A DNA stretch of 5,895 nt from the NCBI GenBank assembly GCA_902562015.1, contig CACERX010000065.1, positions 1 to 5,895 of the forward strand. The letters are read 5' to 3'. Below the pieces are notes generated by a model. It made no database searches, was not told where the DNA came from, and saw nothing but the letters and a program-made list of their open reading frames with translations. The stretch comes from an uncultured SAR324 cluster bacterium (lineage in GTDB: Bacteria; SAR324; NAC60-12). A program made the translations under genes and the position numbers. How positions within the stretch are numbered: position 1 is the stretch's first letter; each line of letters starts with the position of its first letter. Below are positions 1 through 5,869 of the stretch, piece by piece.

Positions 1-2
1 TA

Positions 3-26
3 CTGGGTTTACCGAGGTCTTACTGA
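3..26 (+). CDS. C-terminal end of an unidentified upstream gene (partial)
   Basis: One plus-strand frame entering from the left edge reads L-G-L-P-R-S-Y and stops at a TGA whose last base is the first base of the next gene's ATG (TGATG overlap). Such one-base overlaps are typical of translationally coupled genes in one operon, so this is probably the tail of a gene co-transcribed with the CoA-transferase. Seven residues are too few to identify it. From pathway logic an acyl-CoA lyase would be a natural neighbour, but nothing in the seven residues shows that. The other forward frames are also open to the edge over this short span, so the reading is tentative. Confidence 0.35.
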   Translation: MGLPRSY

Positions 27-1153
27 TGGGCATACTTGATGGTCTACTGGTAGTCAGCCTGGAACAAGCAGTTGCAGCTCCATTTGTTTCATCAAGGCTG
101 GCTGATGCAGGGGCTCGAGTAATTAAGATTGAACGGGTGGAAGGAGATTTTGCTAGAAATTATGACGATGTAGTGCACGGTCACTCTGCATACTTTGTCT
201 GGTTAAATCGAGGTAAAGAGTCCATTGCAATGGATCTTAGACAGCCTTCAGAGTTAAGCCTACTGAAATCAATGTTGGAGAAATCTGACGTACTGATTGA
301 AAATTTCAAAACAGGCTCACTGCAAAAGATTGGTCTTGATCTCAAAGAGATCAGAAAAGAAAATCCCAAGCTTATTACTTGTTCAATCAGTGGCTATGGA
401 AGTCAAGGTAAATGGGCAGAGATGAAAGCCTATGATCTGCTGATCCAGGCGGAAACAGCAATTGCTTCCCTAACGGGCTCTGCAGATGAACCGGGTCGAG
501 TTGGCGTATCAATTGCGGATATTGCTGCAGGAATGTACTCACATTCGGCAGTACTGGAAGCACTTATTGCAAGGGGTATAAATGGTTACGGAAGGCACAT
601 AGAAGTTTCACTATTTGATGCGCTTGCAGACTGGATGGCAGTTCCCCTCTTATGGCAAGACTATGGAGGCAAAGCCCCTAAAAGGCTAGGGCTAGCACAT
701 CCATCAATTTGTCCCTATGGTGCTTTCAAAACCGCAGATGGAAAGATAATTTTAATTTCAATACAGAACGAACGTGAATGGGAAAGATTCTGTACAGAGA
801 TTCTTGAAGATTCAGATTATTCTGCAAAATTCCCTGACAATCAAACTCGAGTAAAAAACAGAAAAGAAGTGGATGATTTTGTTGATCGGGTTATTAGTAG
901 TATGCTGCATAAAGAAGCAGCAGCAAGAATGAAAAAATCTGAAATCGCTTTTGGAACACTTAACAATGTACGGGATTTCTCAAACCATCCTGTTCTGCGC
1001 CGTGCTGTTATATCAATGGCTGATGCTGAAATAGAAATTCCGTCGCCTCCGGCAATTTTTGACAATAAACCGACGGAAATACTAGGCAAAGTTCCTGAAC
1101 TTAATCAACACGGTATAAAAATTCGTGCTGAGTTTTCCAATATTGAGTCATAG
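26..1153 (+). CDS. CaiB/BaiF (class III) CoA-transferase, itaconate CoA-transferase-like
   Basis: This 375-residue cytoplasmic protein should move CoA from a donor thioester such as succinyl-CoA to a carboxylic acid. The N-terminus (about residues 1-40: LDG, VVSLEQAVAAPF, LADAGARVIKIE, GDFAR) is the family's nucleotide-fold signature. NRGKESIAMDL lies at 61-71, and LIENF, GL and ISGYG follow at 90-125. Asp165 in VGVSIADIAAGMY matches the catalytic aspartate that forms the aspartyl-CoA intermediate in formyl-CoA transferase (Asp169 there). The small domain (about 220-320) contains the QNEREW segment at about 249-254. Length is normal. The SLEQAVAAPF and DFARNYD wording, from memory, matches the itaconate (Ict) and mesaconate-type subgroup better than formyl-CoA or carnitine enzymes; this substrate call is inference. 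The ATG has GAGGT 7 bases upstream and begins exactly where the family begins, so I did not extend to the window edge. The hydratase gene follows after 7 bases. Confidence 0.9.
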   Translation: MGILDGLLVVSLEQAVAAPFVSSRLADAGARVIKIERVEGDFARNYDDVVHGHSAYFVWLNRGKESIAMDLRQPSELSLLKSMLEKSDVLIENFKTGSLQKIGLDLKEIRKENPKLITCSISGYGSQGKWAEMKAYDLLIQAETAIASLTGSADEPGRVGVSIADIAAGMYSHSAVLEALIARGINGYGRHIEVSLFDALADWMAVPLLWQDYGGKAPKRLGLAHPSICPYGAFKTADGKIILISIQNEREWERFCTEILEDSDYSAKFPDNQTRVKNRKEVDDFVDRVISSMLHKEAAARMKKSEIAFGTLNNVRDFSNHPVLRRAVISMADAEIEIPSPPAIFDNKPTEILGKVPELNQHGIKIRAEFSNIES

Positions 1154-1160
1154 ACTGAAA

Positions 1161-2000
1161 ATGAATTCCCCTGAATATGAATCCTGGATCAACAAAGAAG
1201 AAATATACGTTGATAAATTGACTGAAGTCAATATAAATCGCCTTCATTACACTTTGAACCTTCCAGGCCCACCCCCAGCTTTGGGTGAACCAGTGTTCCC
1301 TCTCGCTTTGTTGATCCTGGGAGAGCCTTCAGTTAGGCCTGAAGAGCTTGGAGATGATGGTCATCCTGCAAGAGGAGGATTTATGCCTCCAGTGCCGCTT
1401 AAACGAAGGATGTTTGCGGGAGGGAACTATGAATTTTTTCAACCTCTTAATGTAGGTGAGAATGTGCATGTCAGTTGGAAGATCACAGACATAACACGTA
1501 AGACAGGTAACAGCGGTGAGCTAGTTTTTGTAGACATTTTAAAGGAATTCAAAGTAAATCAGCAACTCTGTGCAACTGAAAACAGGTACATTGTCTATAC
1601 TGATTCAAAACCAAAAACCAGTCATACTGAAGAAAATGAAATGCCTGGAGAATGGGAAGAGATAATTAAAACAAATGCAATACAACTGTTTCGTTATTCT
1701 GCCCTTACTTTTAACGGTCATCGTATCCATTATGACCGAACATATGCTACTGAAATAGAAGGTTACCCAGGTTTAGTGGTGCACGGGCCTCTGCTGGCAA
1801 CAATGCTGTCACTGTTCGCGGAAAGAAAGACTGGAAAAAAGTTGAGCAAATTTAGCTTCAGAGGGAAACGCCCAATTTTTGACTTAAATTGTTTTACTCT
1901 AACAGGAAGTATTTGTGGAAAAGATTCTGCAGAATTTCGTGTACTGGACAATCAGTCTCAACTTTCCATGTCAGCTGAGGCAGAATTTAAAAATATTTAA
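1161..2000 (+). CDS. FAS1-like/HTD2 double hot-dog acyl-CoA hydratase, itaconyl-CoA or mesaconyl-C4-CoA hydratase-like
   Basis: This 279-residue cytoplasmic enzyme probably adds or removes water on a dicarboxyl-CoA. The N-terminal FAS1-like hot-dog half has ELGDDGHPARGGFMPPVPL at 62-80, RRMFAGG at 82-88 and FFQPLNVGE at 92-100. The C-terminal MaoC-like half carries LFRYSALTFNGHRIHYDR at 176-193 and EGYPGLVVHGPLLATML at 200-216, both strongly typical of the Ich/Meh family. In the hydratase-2 motif (GD-x-N-P-x-H) the aspartate position is Asn185 and the histidine is His190, as I recall for this subfamily. Family length is about 280, which fits the ATG at 1161; a GTG at 1125 in the same frame would add 12 atypical residues and overlap the CoA-transferase by 29 bases. 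No strong Shine-Dalgarno is visible (GAG at 1145-1147), so translation may be coupled to the preceding gene, which ends 7 bases upstream. The exact substrate is inferred from this pairing. Confidence 0.88.
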   Translation: MNSPEYESWINKEEIYVDKLTEVNINRLHYTLNLPGPPPALGEPVFPLALLILGEPSVRPEELGDDGHPARGGFMPPVPLKRRMFAGGNYEFFQPLNVGENVHVSWKITDITRKTGNSGELVFVDILKEFKVNQQLCATENRYIVYTDSKPKTSHTEENEMPGEWEEIIKTNAIQLFRYSALTFNGHRIHYDRTYATEIEGYPGLVVHGPLLATMLSLFAERKTGKKLSKFSFRGKRPIFDLNCFTLTGSICGKDSAEFRVLDNQSQLSMSAEAEFKNI

Positions 2001-2008
2001 AAGGATTT

Positions 2009-3106
2009 TCAGGCGGCTAATTTCTCGAAAACCTGTCCCTGTCTGTCGAAAATGTGGCATGTATTCGAAGAAAATCCTATAGATACAGAGTCACCCACAC
2101 TCACAACTTTGTCCCCTGCAGCATGAACAGTCAGCTCTTTATTGCTTTCAGTATTAACATATAGGTAAGTTTCACCTCCAAGTCTCTCTACTGCGAAAAC
2201 CTCACCTCGTAATTTTGCTTCTTTCTCTGAAGTAAGTTCAAGATGTTCAGGGCGTACACCTGCGCTTACAGGACTCCCTGTAGCTGCATCATTTCCAGGC
2301 TGACATGGTATTTTAATTTTTAAATCACTGTTTAGCTCAAGTTCTACAGATTTGTCTGAAATGCCAGAAATTGTTCCATCCATAAAATTCATAGCCGGTG
2401 AACCAATGAAACCTGCAACAAATTTATTTGCTGGCTTATGATACAAATCCAACGGTGCTCCAACCTGTTCAACATACCCCTCACGAAGAACTACTATTTT
2501 GTCAGCCATCGTCATTGCTTCCACCTGATCATGTGTAACGTAAATCATAGTGGCATTCAGTTCTCGATGCAGTTTGGTAAGTTCTATCCTCATCTGCACT
2601 CGCAGTTTTGCATCAAGATTTGAAAGCGGCTCATCAAACAGGAACACCTTTGGATCCCTGACAATAGCTCTTCCTATGGCAACTCTTTGTCTCTGTCCAC
2701 CGGAAAGTTCCTTTGGTTTGCGTTCCAGCAACTCTGTAATCTGAAGAATCTCTGCTGCCTCCCTGACTTTTTGGTCAGTTATATTTTTGTCGGTTTTTGC
2801 CAGTCTTAATCCGAAAGACATGTTTTGGTAAACATTCATGTGAGGATAAAGGGCATATGACTGAAAAACCATGGCAATCCCCCGTTTTGCAGGAGGGAGG
2901 TGGTCAACACGCTCGTTATCAATTTCTATTTCTCCCTGTGTAACATCTTCTAAACCGGCAACAAGCCGAAGGAGTGTCGATTTCCCGCACCCAGAAGGTC
3001 CCACAAAAACCACAAATTCATGATCTTCTACTTCAAGATCAACACCATGAATGACCTCCGTATTTCCGAAGGATTTGTAAATCGAGCTCATCTTAACATC
3101 GGCCAT
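2009..3106 (-). CDS. MalK/UgpC-family sugar ABC transporter ATP-binding subunit (AglK-like by context)
   Basis: This 365-residue cytoplasmic ATPase energises a carbohydrate importer and would dimerise against two permeases. All nucleotide-binding motifs are intact: Walker A GPSGCGKST at 36-44, Q-loop glutamine 82 in MVFQSYALYPHM, signature LSGGQ at 134-138, Walker B VFLFDE at 154-159, D-loop SNLD at 162-165 and H-loop His192. After GFIGSPAMNFM (about 231-241) comes the C-terminal regulatory TOBE region, with GVRPEHLEL typical of MalK/UgpC/SmoK proteins. Length is normal (about 350-370). The start ATG at 3104-3106 has AAGGA six bases upstream (complement of 3113-3117). It lies 129 bases downstream of the LacI-type gene on the same strand. 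The divergent AglE-like protein suggests an alpha-glucoside transporter, but ATPases of this family are often shared between importers and sequence alone does not give the substrate. No operator-like palindrome precedes it. Confidence 0.93.
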   Translation of the reverse strand: MADVKMSSIYKSFGNTEVIHGVDLEVEDHEFVVFVGPSGCGKSTLLRLVAGLEDVTQGEIEIDNERVDHLPPAKRGIAMVFQSYALYPHMNVYQNMSFGLRLAKTDKNITDQKVREAAEILQITELLERKPKELSGGQRQRVAIGRAIVRDPKVFLFDEPLSNLDAKLRVQMRIELTKLHRELNATMIYVTHDQVEAMTMADKIVVLREGYVEQVGAPLDLYHKPANKFVAGFIGSPAMNFMDGTISGISDKSVELELNSDLKIKIPCQPGNDAATGSPVSAGVRPEHLELTSEKEAKLRGEVFAVERLGGETYLYVNTESNKELTVHAAGDKVVSVGDSVSIGFSSNTCHIFDRQGQVFEKLAA

Positions 3107-3177
3107 AATTTTTCCTTAATCTATAGAGATTTGAAAATTATTATTTAGTGAAAAGCTATCTAATTATTTTCCTTGGG

Positions 3178-3206
3178 ATAGTTCCACAATTCAGATAGTT
3201 TGTCAA
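3178..3206 (-). promoter_or_regulatory. Possible promoter for the ABC ATPase gene
   Basis: On the minus strand a perfect TTGACA (complement of 3201-3206) is followed, after 17 bases, by AACTAT (complement of 3178-3183). The -35 element is ideal, but the -10 matches TATAAT at only two of six positions. A start about 65 bases before the ATPase ATG would let that gene be transcribed independently of the LacI-type gene. This is a weak prediction resting mainly on the -35 hexamer and its location in the 129-base gap. Confidence 0.28.
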
Positions 3207-3235
3207 GAAATTTCAAAATTTATGTCTTATCCATT

Positions 3236-4261
3236 TTACATTTGTAAGATAGGGCCAGTTGATTGTCTATGAACAATTTCCACTTGCCAGATTTCCTGTA
3301 ATTCTTCGATAGGACGCCCTTCAAAAATCTCCATCAGCATTCCAACTAAACGCTCACCAGCATTAATTGCATGAGGACACATTACTGTCAGAGGAGGATT
3401 ATTTGTTTTTGCTATTTCCAAATCATCATAACAGATTAAGGAAATATCTTTAGTAATCTTAAGATTAAGTTGCTGTAATCCCTGAAGTATCCCTGCTGCA
3501 GTTTCAGTATAAAAAAGTATTGCTGTCGGAGGGTTTTTAAGCTTCATCAAATCCAGAGTATGTTGAAAACTACTGAGTTTAGGGTCATTGTATCTCCAAT
3601 TCCTTACCAAATCCGGATCGTAGCTAAGTCCTCCGTATTCCAGACCGTTAAGGTATCCTTGCAAACAAAACACGGGAAACATGTAATCAGTTTCTCGATT
3701 TATCAGTGCTATTCTTTTATGTCCTAGATCAATAAGAAATTTGCAGGATTCCCTGAAGGCCATTTCTCCGTCCATATCAAGGAAAGCATGAGAGCGAGAA
3801 TCTTCTGTTCTGCCATACAAAACAAAAGGAAATTTATTATCAAGAAGATACGAAATACGTTCATCATGGGTTTTAGTCATGGTCAGGATTATACCGTCTA
3901 CTCTTTTACCCTGAACCATTCTATGCAGGGAATCAATTTCTTGCCTAGAATCAGGTGCAACTGCAATAGTTAAATCATATCCAATTTTACCAAGACTTAC
4001 ACTGATCCCTGTAAGTAGGTCAAGAAAAAATGTGTCTTTAAAATAGTCTTGCTCAGGTGACAAAACTATACCTATTGTTTCAGTTTTTCCTTTTTGAAGT
4101 CTTTGTGCGACTGGATTGGGAAAGTAGTTATATTTTTTAGCTGTTTCGCGAACTCTTCTACGTGTCTTTGAACTGACATCTGGATATTCTGCAAGAGCTC
4201 TTGATACAGTGGTTGGAGATAGACCAAGTAATTTTGCAAGCTCACGCAAATTTAAAGACAT
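3236..4261 (-). CDS. LacI-family transcriptional regulator, probable repressor of the divergent sugar importer (AglR-like)
   Basis: This 341-residue DNA-binding repressor has the standard LacI layout. The helix-turn-helix is at about 4-23, with recognition-helix residues SPTTVSRAL at 15-23; Pro16, Thr17 and Arg21 align with LacI Tyr17, Gln18 and Arg22. The hinge helix NPVAQRL at 49-55 contains Leu55, matching the LacI leucine that inserts at the operator's central CG step. The effector-binding, periplasmic-binding-protein-like domain runs from about 62 (ETIGIVLS), through DGIILTMT, the LYGR and GHKRIALIN segments, to DISLICYDD and PPLTVM near the C-terminus. Only one Met fits the family's N-terminus, so the start is secure although no good Shine-Dalgarno precedes it (GAAG abuts the ATG), suggesting weak translation. 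Divergence from an AglE-like gene with a palindrome between them indicates local control of that promoter, probably relieved by a sugar or sugar phosphate. The effector is unknown. Confidence 0.92.
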   Translation of the reverse strand: MSLNLRELAKLLGLSPTTVSRALAEYPDVSSKTRRRVRETAKKYNYFPNPVAQRLQKGKTETIGIVLSPEQDYFKDTFFLDLLTGISVSLGKIGYDLTIAVAPDSRQEIDSLHRMVQGKRVDGIILTMTKTHDERISYLLDNKFPFVLYGRTEDSRSHAFLDMDGEMAFRESCKFLIDLGHKRIALINRETDYMFPVFCLQGYLNGLEYGGLSYDPDLVRNWRYNDPKLSSFQHTLDLMKLKNPPTAILFYTETAAGILQGLQQLNLKITKDISLICYDDLEIAKTNNPPLTVMCPHAINAGERLVGMLMEIFEGRPIEELQEIWQVEIVHRQSTGPILQM

Positions 4262-4415
4262 CTTCGGAAAAAAGAAAAATTTAGTTAGAATTTTTTTTGT
4301 GTTTGTTTTCAGAATTCAAAAAAAGATTTGAATACATTAGGTAATACTATTTATTTGATTATGTCCAGCGTTGTTAAAACTTTAAGAAAAAATTAAAAAT
4401 TTTAGATTTTTTCAG

Positions 4416-4444
4416 TTGACAAATGTTTATTTTAGTCTTATCTT
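4416..4444 (+). promoter_or_regulatory. Sigma-70-type promoter of the aglE-like gene
   Basis: A perfect -35 hexamer TTGACA (4416-4421) is followed after 17 bases by TATCTT (4439-4444), which matches four of six -10 consensus positions including the first three and the last. The predicted start of transcription is near 4451, giving an untranslated leader of about 100 bases. It sits in an AT-rich tract, faces the binding-protein gene, and the LacI-type operator lies just downstream, all consistent with a regulated importer promoter. Confidence 0.65.
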
Positions 4445-4465
4445 CTCGTTTTGTTTTTATAATTT

Positions 4466-4481
4466 TCCAAAACGTTTTGGA
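4466..4481. promoter_or_regulatory. LacI-family operator: perfect 16-bp palindrome with central CG
   Basis: TCCAAAACGTTTTGGA reads identically on both strands, with its axis between 4473 and 4474 on a CG step. LacI-family proteins typically bind even-length palindromes with a central CG, where the hinge-helix leucine inserts, and the neighbouring regulator has that leucine (Leu55). The site lies at about +16 to +31 relative to the predicted start of the divergent sugar-binding gene, so bound repressor would block initiation or early elongation. Binding is inferred, not shown. Confidence 0.75.
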
Positions 4482-4495
4482 TTTAAAAAAACTTA

Positions 4496-4521
4496 AAGGA
4501 CTGGTAATACACCATTTCCTT
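4496..4521 (+). other. Predicted hairpin in the aglE-like mRNA leader
   Basis: AAGGA (4496-4500) pairs with TCCTT (4517-4521), and TGGT (4502-4505) pairs with ACCA (4511-4514) around the five-base loop AATAC. One base opposite two separates the stems. The nine pairs fold a leader segment about 30 bases before the start codon, leaving the ribosome-binding site free. No U-run follows, so it is not a terminator; it may stabilise the message or be incidental. Confidence 0.35.
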
Positions 4522-4537
4522 AAAAACTAAATTTAAC

Positions 4538-4545
4538 GAAAGGGG
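4538..4545 (+). promoter_or_regulatory. Ribosome-binding site that fixes the aglE-like start
   Basis: The purine run GAAAGGGG ends seven bases before the ATG at 4553. Two further in-frame ATGs lie at 4568 and 4574 (codons 6 and 8), but they sit 22 or more bases from this site and have no purine-rich run of their own. The first ATG is therefore the best start. Confidence 0.7.
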
Positions 4546-4552
4546 TTGCAAA

Positions 4553-5869
4553 ATGAGAGACTTAATTATGGCAATGCAGAAATCCTTACTGCTGGCCGGA
4601 TTTACTGCATTTATGTTTTCACATGCATACGCAGGAGAATATAAAGGACCTAACTTGAAAGGCCAAACTGTAACAATTGCTGGTCCCTGGCTTACAGGAG
4701 ACAAAGACAATTATGATGCAGTAAACGCTTATTTTGAAAAAGCTACCGGAGCAAAGGTAGATTATGCCGGTTCGGACAGTTTTGAACAGCAGATAGTGAT
4801 AGATATCAAGGCAGGAAGCCCTCCAAATTTGGCAGCATTCCCACAGCCTGGTCTTGCAGCGAATATGGCAGCCATCGGTGGATTGGTACCGCTTGGCAGT
4901 GACGTGGCAAGTTGGGTCCAAAAAAATTATGCCGCAGGTCAGTCCTGGGTTGATCTGGGAACTTATGAAGACAAGAGTGGTAGGGATCAGTTCTACGGTT
5001 TTTTCTATAACGTGAATGTGAAATCACTTGTCTGGTATGTACCTGAAAACTTTGAAGCCAGTGGTTATAAAATTCCAAAAACAATGGAGGAGTTGATTGC
5101 ACTCAGTGACAAGATTGTCAAAGACGGAGGAACTCCATGGTGCATCGGCCTTGGATCTGGAGACGCAACTGGTTGGCCGGCAACAGACTGGGTGGAGGAT
5201 ATTATGCTTCGCACACAATCGCCGGATGTCTATGACGGCTGGGTGGCAAACACCGTGAAGTTCAATGATCCCCGTGTAATCAACGCGATTGAAACTTTCG
5301 GCAAATTTGCCAAGAACAACGGCTATGTTGAAGGTGGTACCCGCGCAGTCGGTGCAACAGATTTTCGTGACAGCCCCAAGGGTATGTTCACAGTTCCACC
5401 AAAGTGCTACATGCATCGTCAGGCAAGTTTCATCCCTGCCTTCTTTCCTAAAGGCGTGGAAGTAGGAACTGACGCAGACTTCTTCTACTTCCCATCATAC
5501 TCAACAAAGAATTTAGGGAATCCTGTACTGGGTGGAGGAACTCTGATTGCGATAACCAAAGACAGCAGGGCGACTCGTGAATACATAAAATATCTTCAAC
5601 ATCCCAAGTCACATGAGATATGGATGGCACGTAAAGGTTTTCTGACTCCACATAAGGGTGTTAACCTCAATGCCTATTCCAGTGGGATTCTTCGAAAACA
5701 GGGAGAAATCCTGCAAAATGCAACGACATTCCGCTTTGACGGGTCTGATCTGATGCCAGGTGCAATCGGAGCTGGTTCCTTCTGGAGCCAGATGGTTTTC
5801 TATGTAAGTGGTGCATCCGCGAAAAAAATCGCAGATAATATACAAACCAGTTGGGATTCAATAAAATAA
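4553..5869 (+). CDS. aglE: AglE-like alpha-glucoside ABC transporter periplasmic substrate-binding protein
   Basis: This 438-residue protein should capture alpha-glucosides (sucrose, maltose or trehalose in the Sinorhizobium Agl system) in the periplasm and deliver them to the permeases. A Sec signal peptide spans 1-27: Lys10, hydrophobic core about 12-22, cleavage after Ala-Tyr-Ala at 25-27. No lipobox cysteine follows, so the mature protein is soluble. Family-1 binding-protein features follow: GPWLTGDKDNYDAVNAYFEK (44-63), AGSPPNLAAFPQPG (87-100), YNVNVKSLVWY (152-162) and, near the end, FRFDGSDLMPGAIGAGSFW (393-411), which I recognise as characteristic of AglE rather than MalE. The only cysteines I find in the mature chain are Cys197 (TPWC) and Cys285 (PPKC), possibly a disulfide. 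Length fits the family (about 440-460). The promoter and LacI-type operator upstream suggest sugar-induced expression; aglF/aglG-type permease genes should follow past the window's right edge. Substrate preference is inferred from family resemblance. Confidence 0.92.
   Translation: MRDLIMAMQKSLLLAGFTAFMFSHAYAGEYKGPNLKGQTVTIAGPWLTGDKDNYDAVNAYFEKATGAKVDYAGSDSFEQQIVIDIKAGSPPNLAAFPQPGLAANMAAIGGLVPLGSDVASWVQKNYAAGQSWVDLGTYEDKSGRDQFYGFFYNVNVKSLVWYVPENFEASGYKIPKTMEELIALSDKIVKDGGTPWCIGLGSGDATGWPATDWVEDIMLRTQSPDVYDGWVANTVKFNDPRVINAIETFGKFAKNNGYVEGGTRAVGATDFRDSPKGMFTVPPKCYMHRQASFIPAFFPKGVEVGTDADFFYFPSYSTKNLGNPVLGGGTLIAITKDSRATREYIKYLQHPKSHEIWMARKGFLTPHKGVNLNAYSSGILRKQGEILQNATTFRFDGSDLMPGAIGAGSFWSQMVFYVSGASAKKIADNIQTSWDSIK

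Noticed and set aside
2..25. Extending the CoA-transferase upstream to the window edge
   Set aside because: The frame is open, but the ATG at 26 falls at the usual family start and has GAGGT at proper spacing; the alternative frame ending in TGATG fits an operon overlap.
1125..1160. Upstream GTG in frame with the hydratase, adding 12 residues
   Set aside because: It overlaps the CoA-transferase by 29 bases, and the added residues do not resemble the family's N-terminus, which fits the ATG at 1161.
4341..4367. Possible promoter for the LacI-type gene (minus strand TGGACA and TATTAC)
   Set aside because: The hexamers are acceptable but the spacer is only 15 bases, and the region is AT-rich enough to give several equally weak options.
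4362..4375. TCCAGCG-containing stretch as a second operator
   Set aside because: It has a central CG and one partial arm, but the arms are not complementary and it does not match the main palindrome.
4262..4415. AT-rich stretch with long T and A runs examined for a small gene, ncRNA or origin-like repeats
   Set aside because: I saw no coding frame with a start signal, no strong stem-loop and no ordered repeats; it is best read as the divergent promoter region.
4466..4490. The palindrome as a rho-independent terminator for either strand
   Set aside because: It is AT-rich inside, is not followed by a T-run in either reading direction, and lies between a promoter and its gene; an operator explains it better.
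4619..5861. Several open frames on the minus strand within the aglE-like gene
   Set aside because: They overlap each other and a clearly conserved gene, lack recognisable domains and good start signals, and look like chance open frames.
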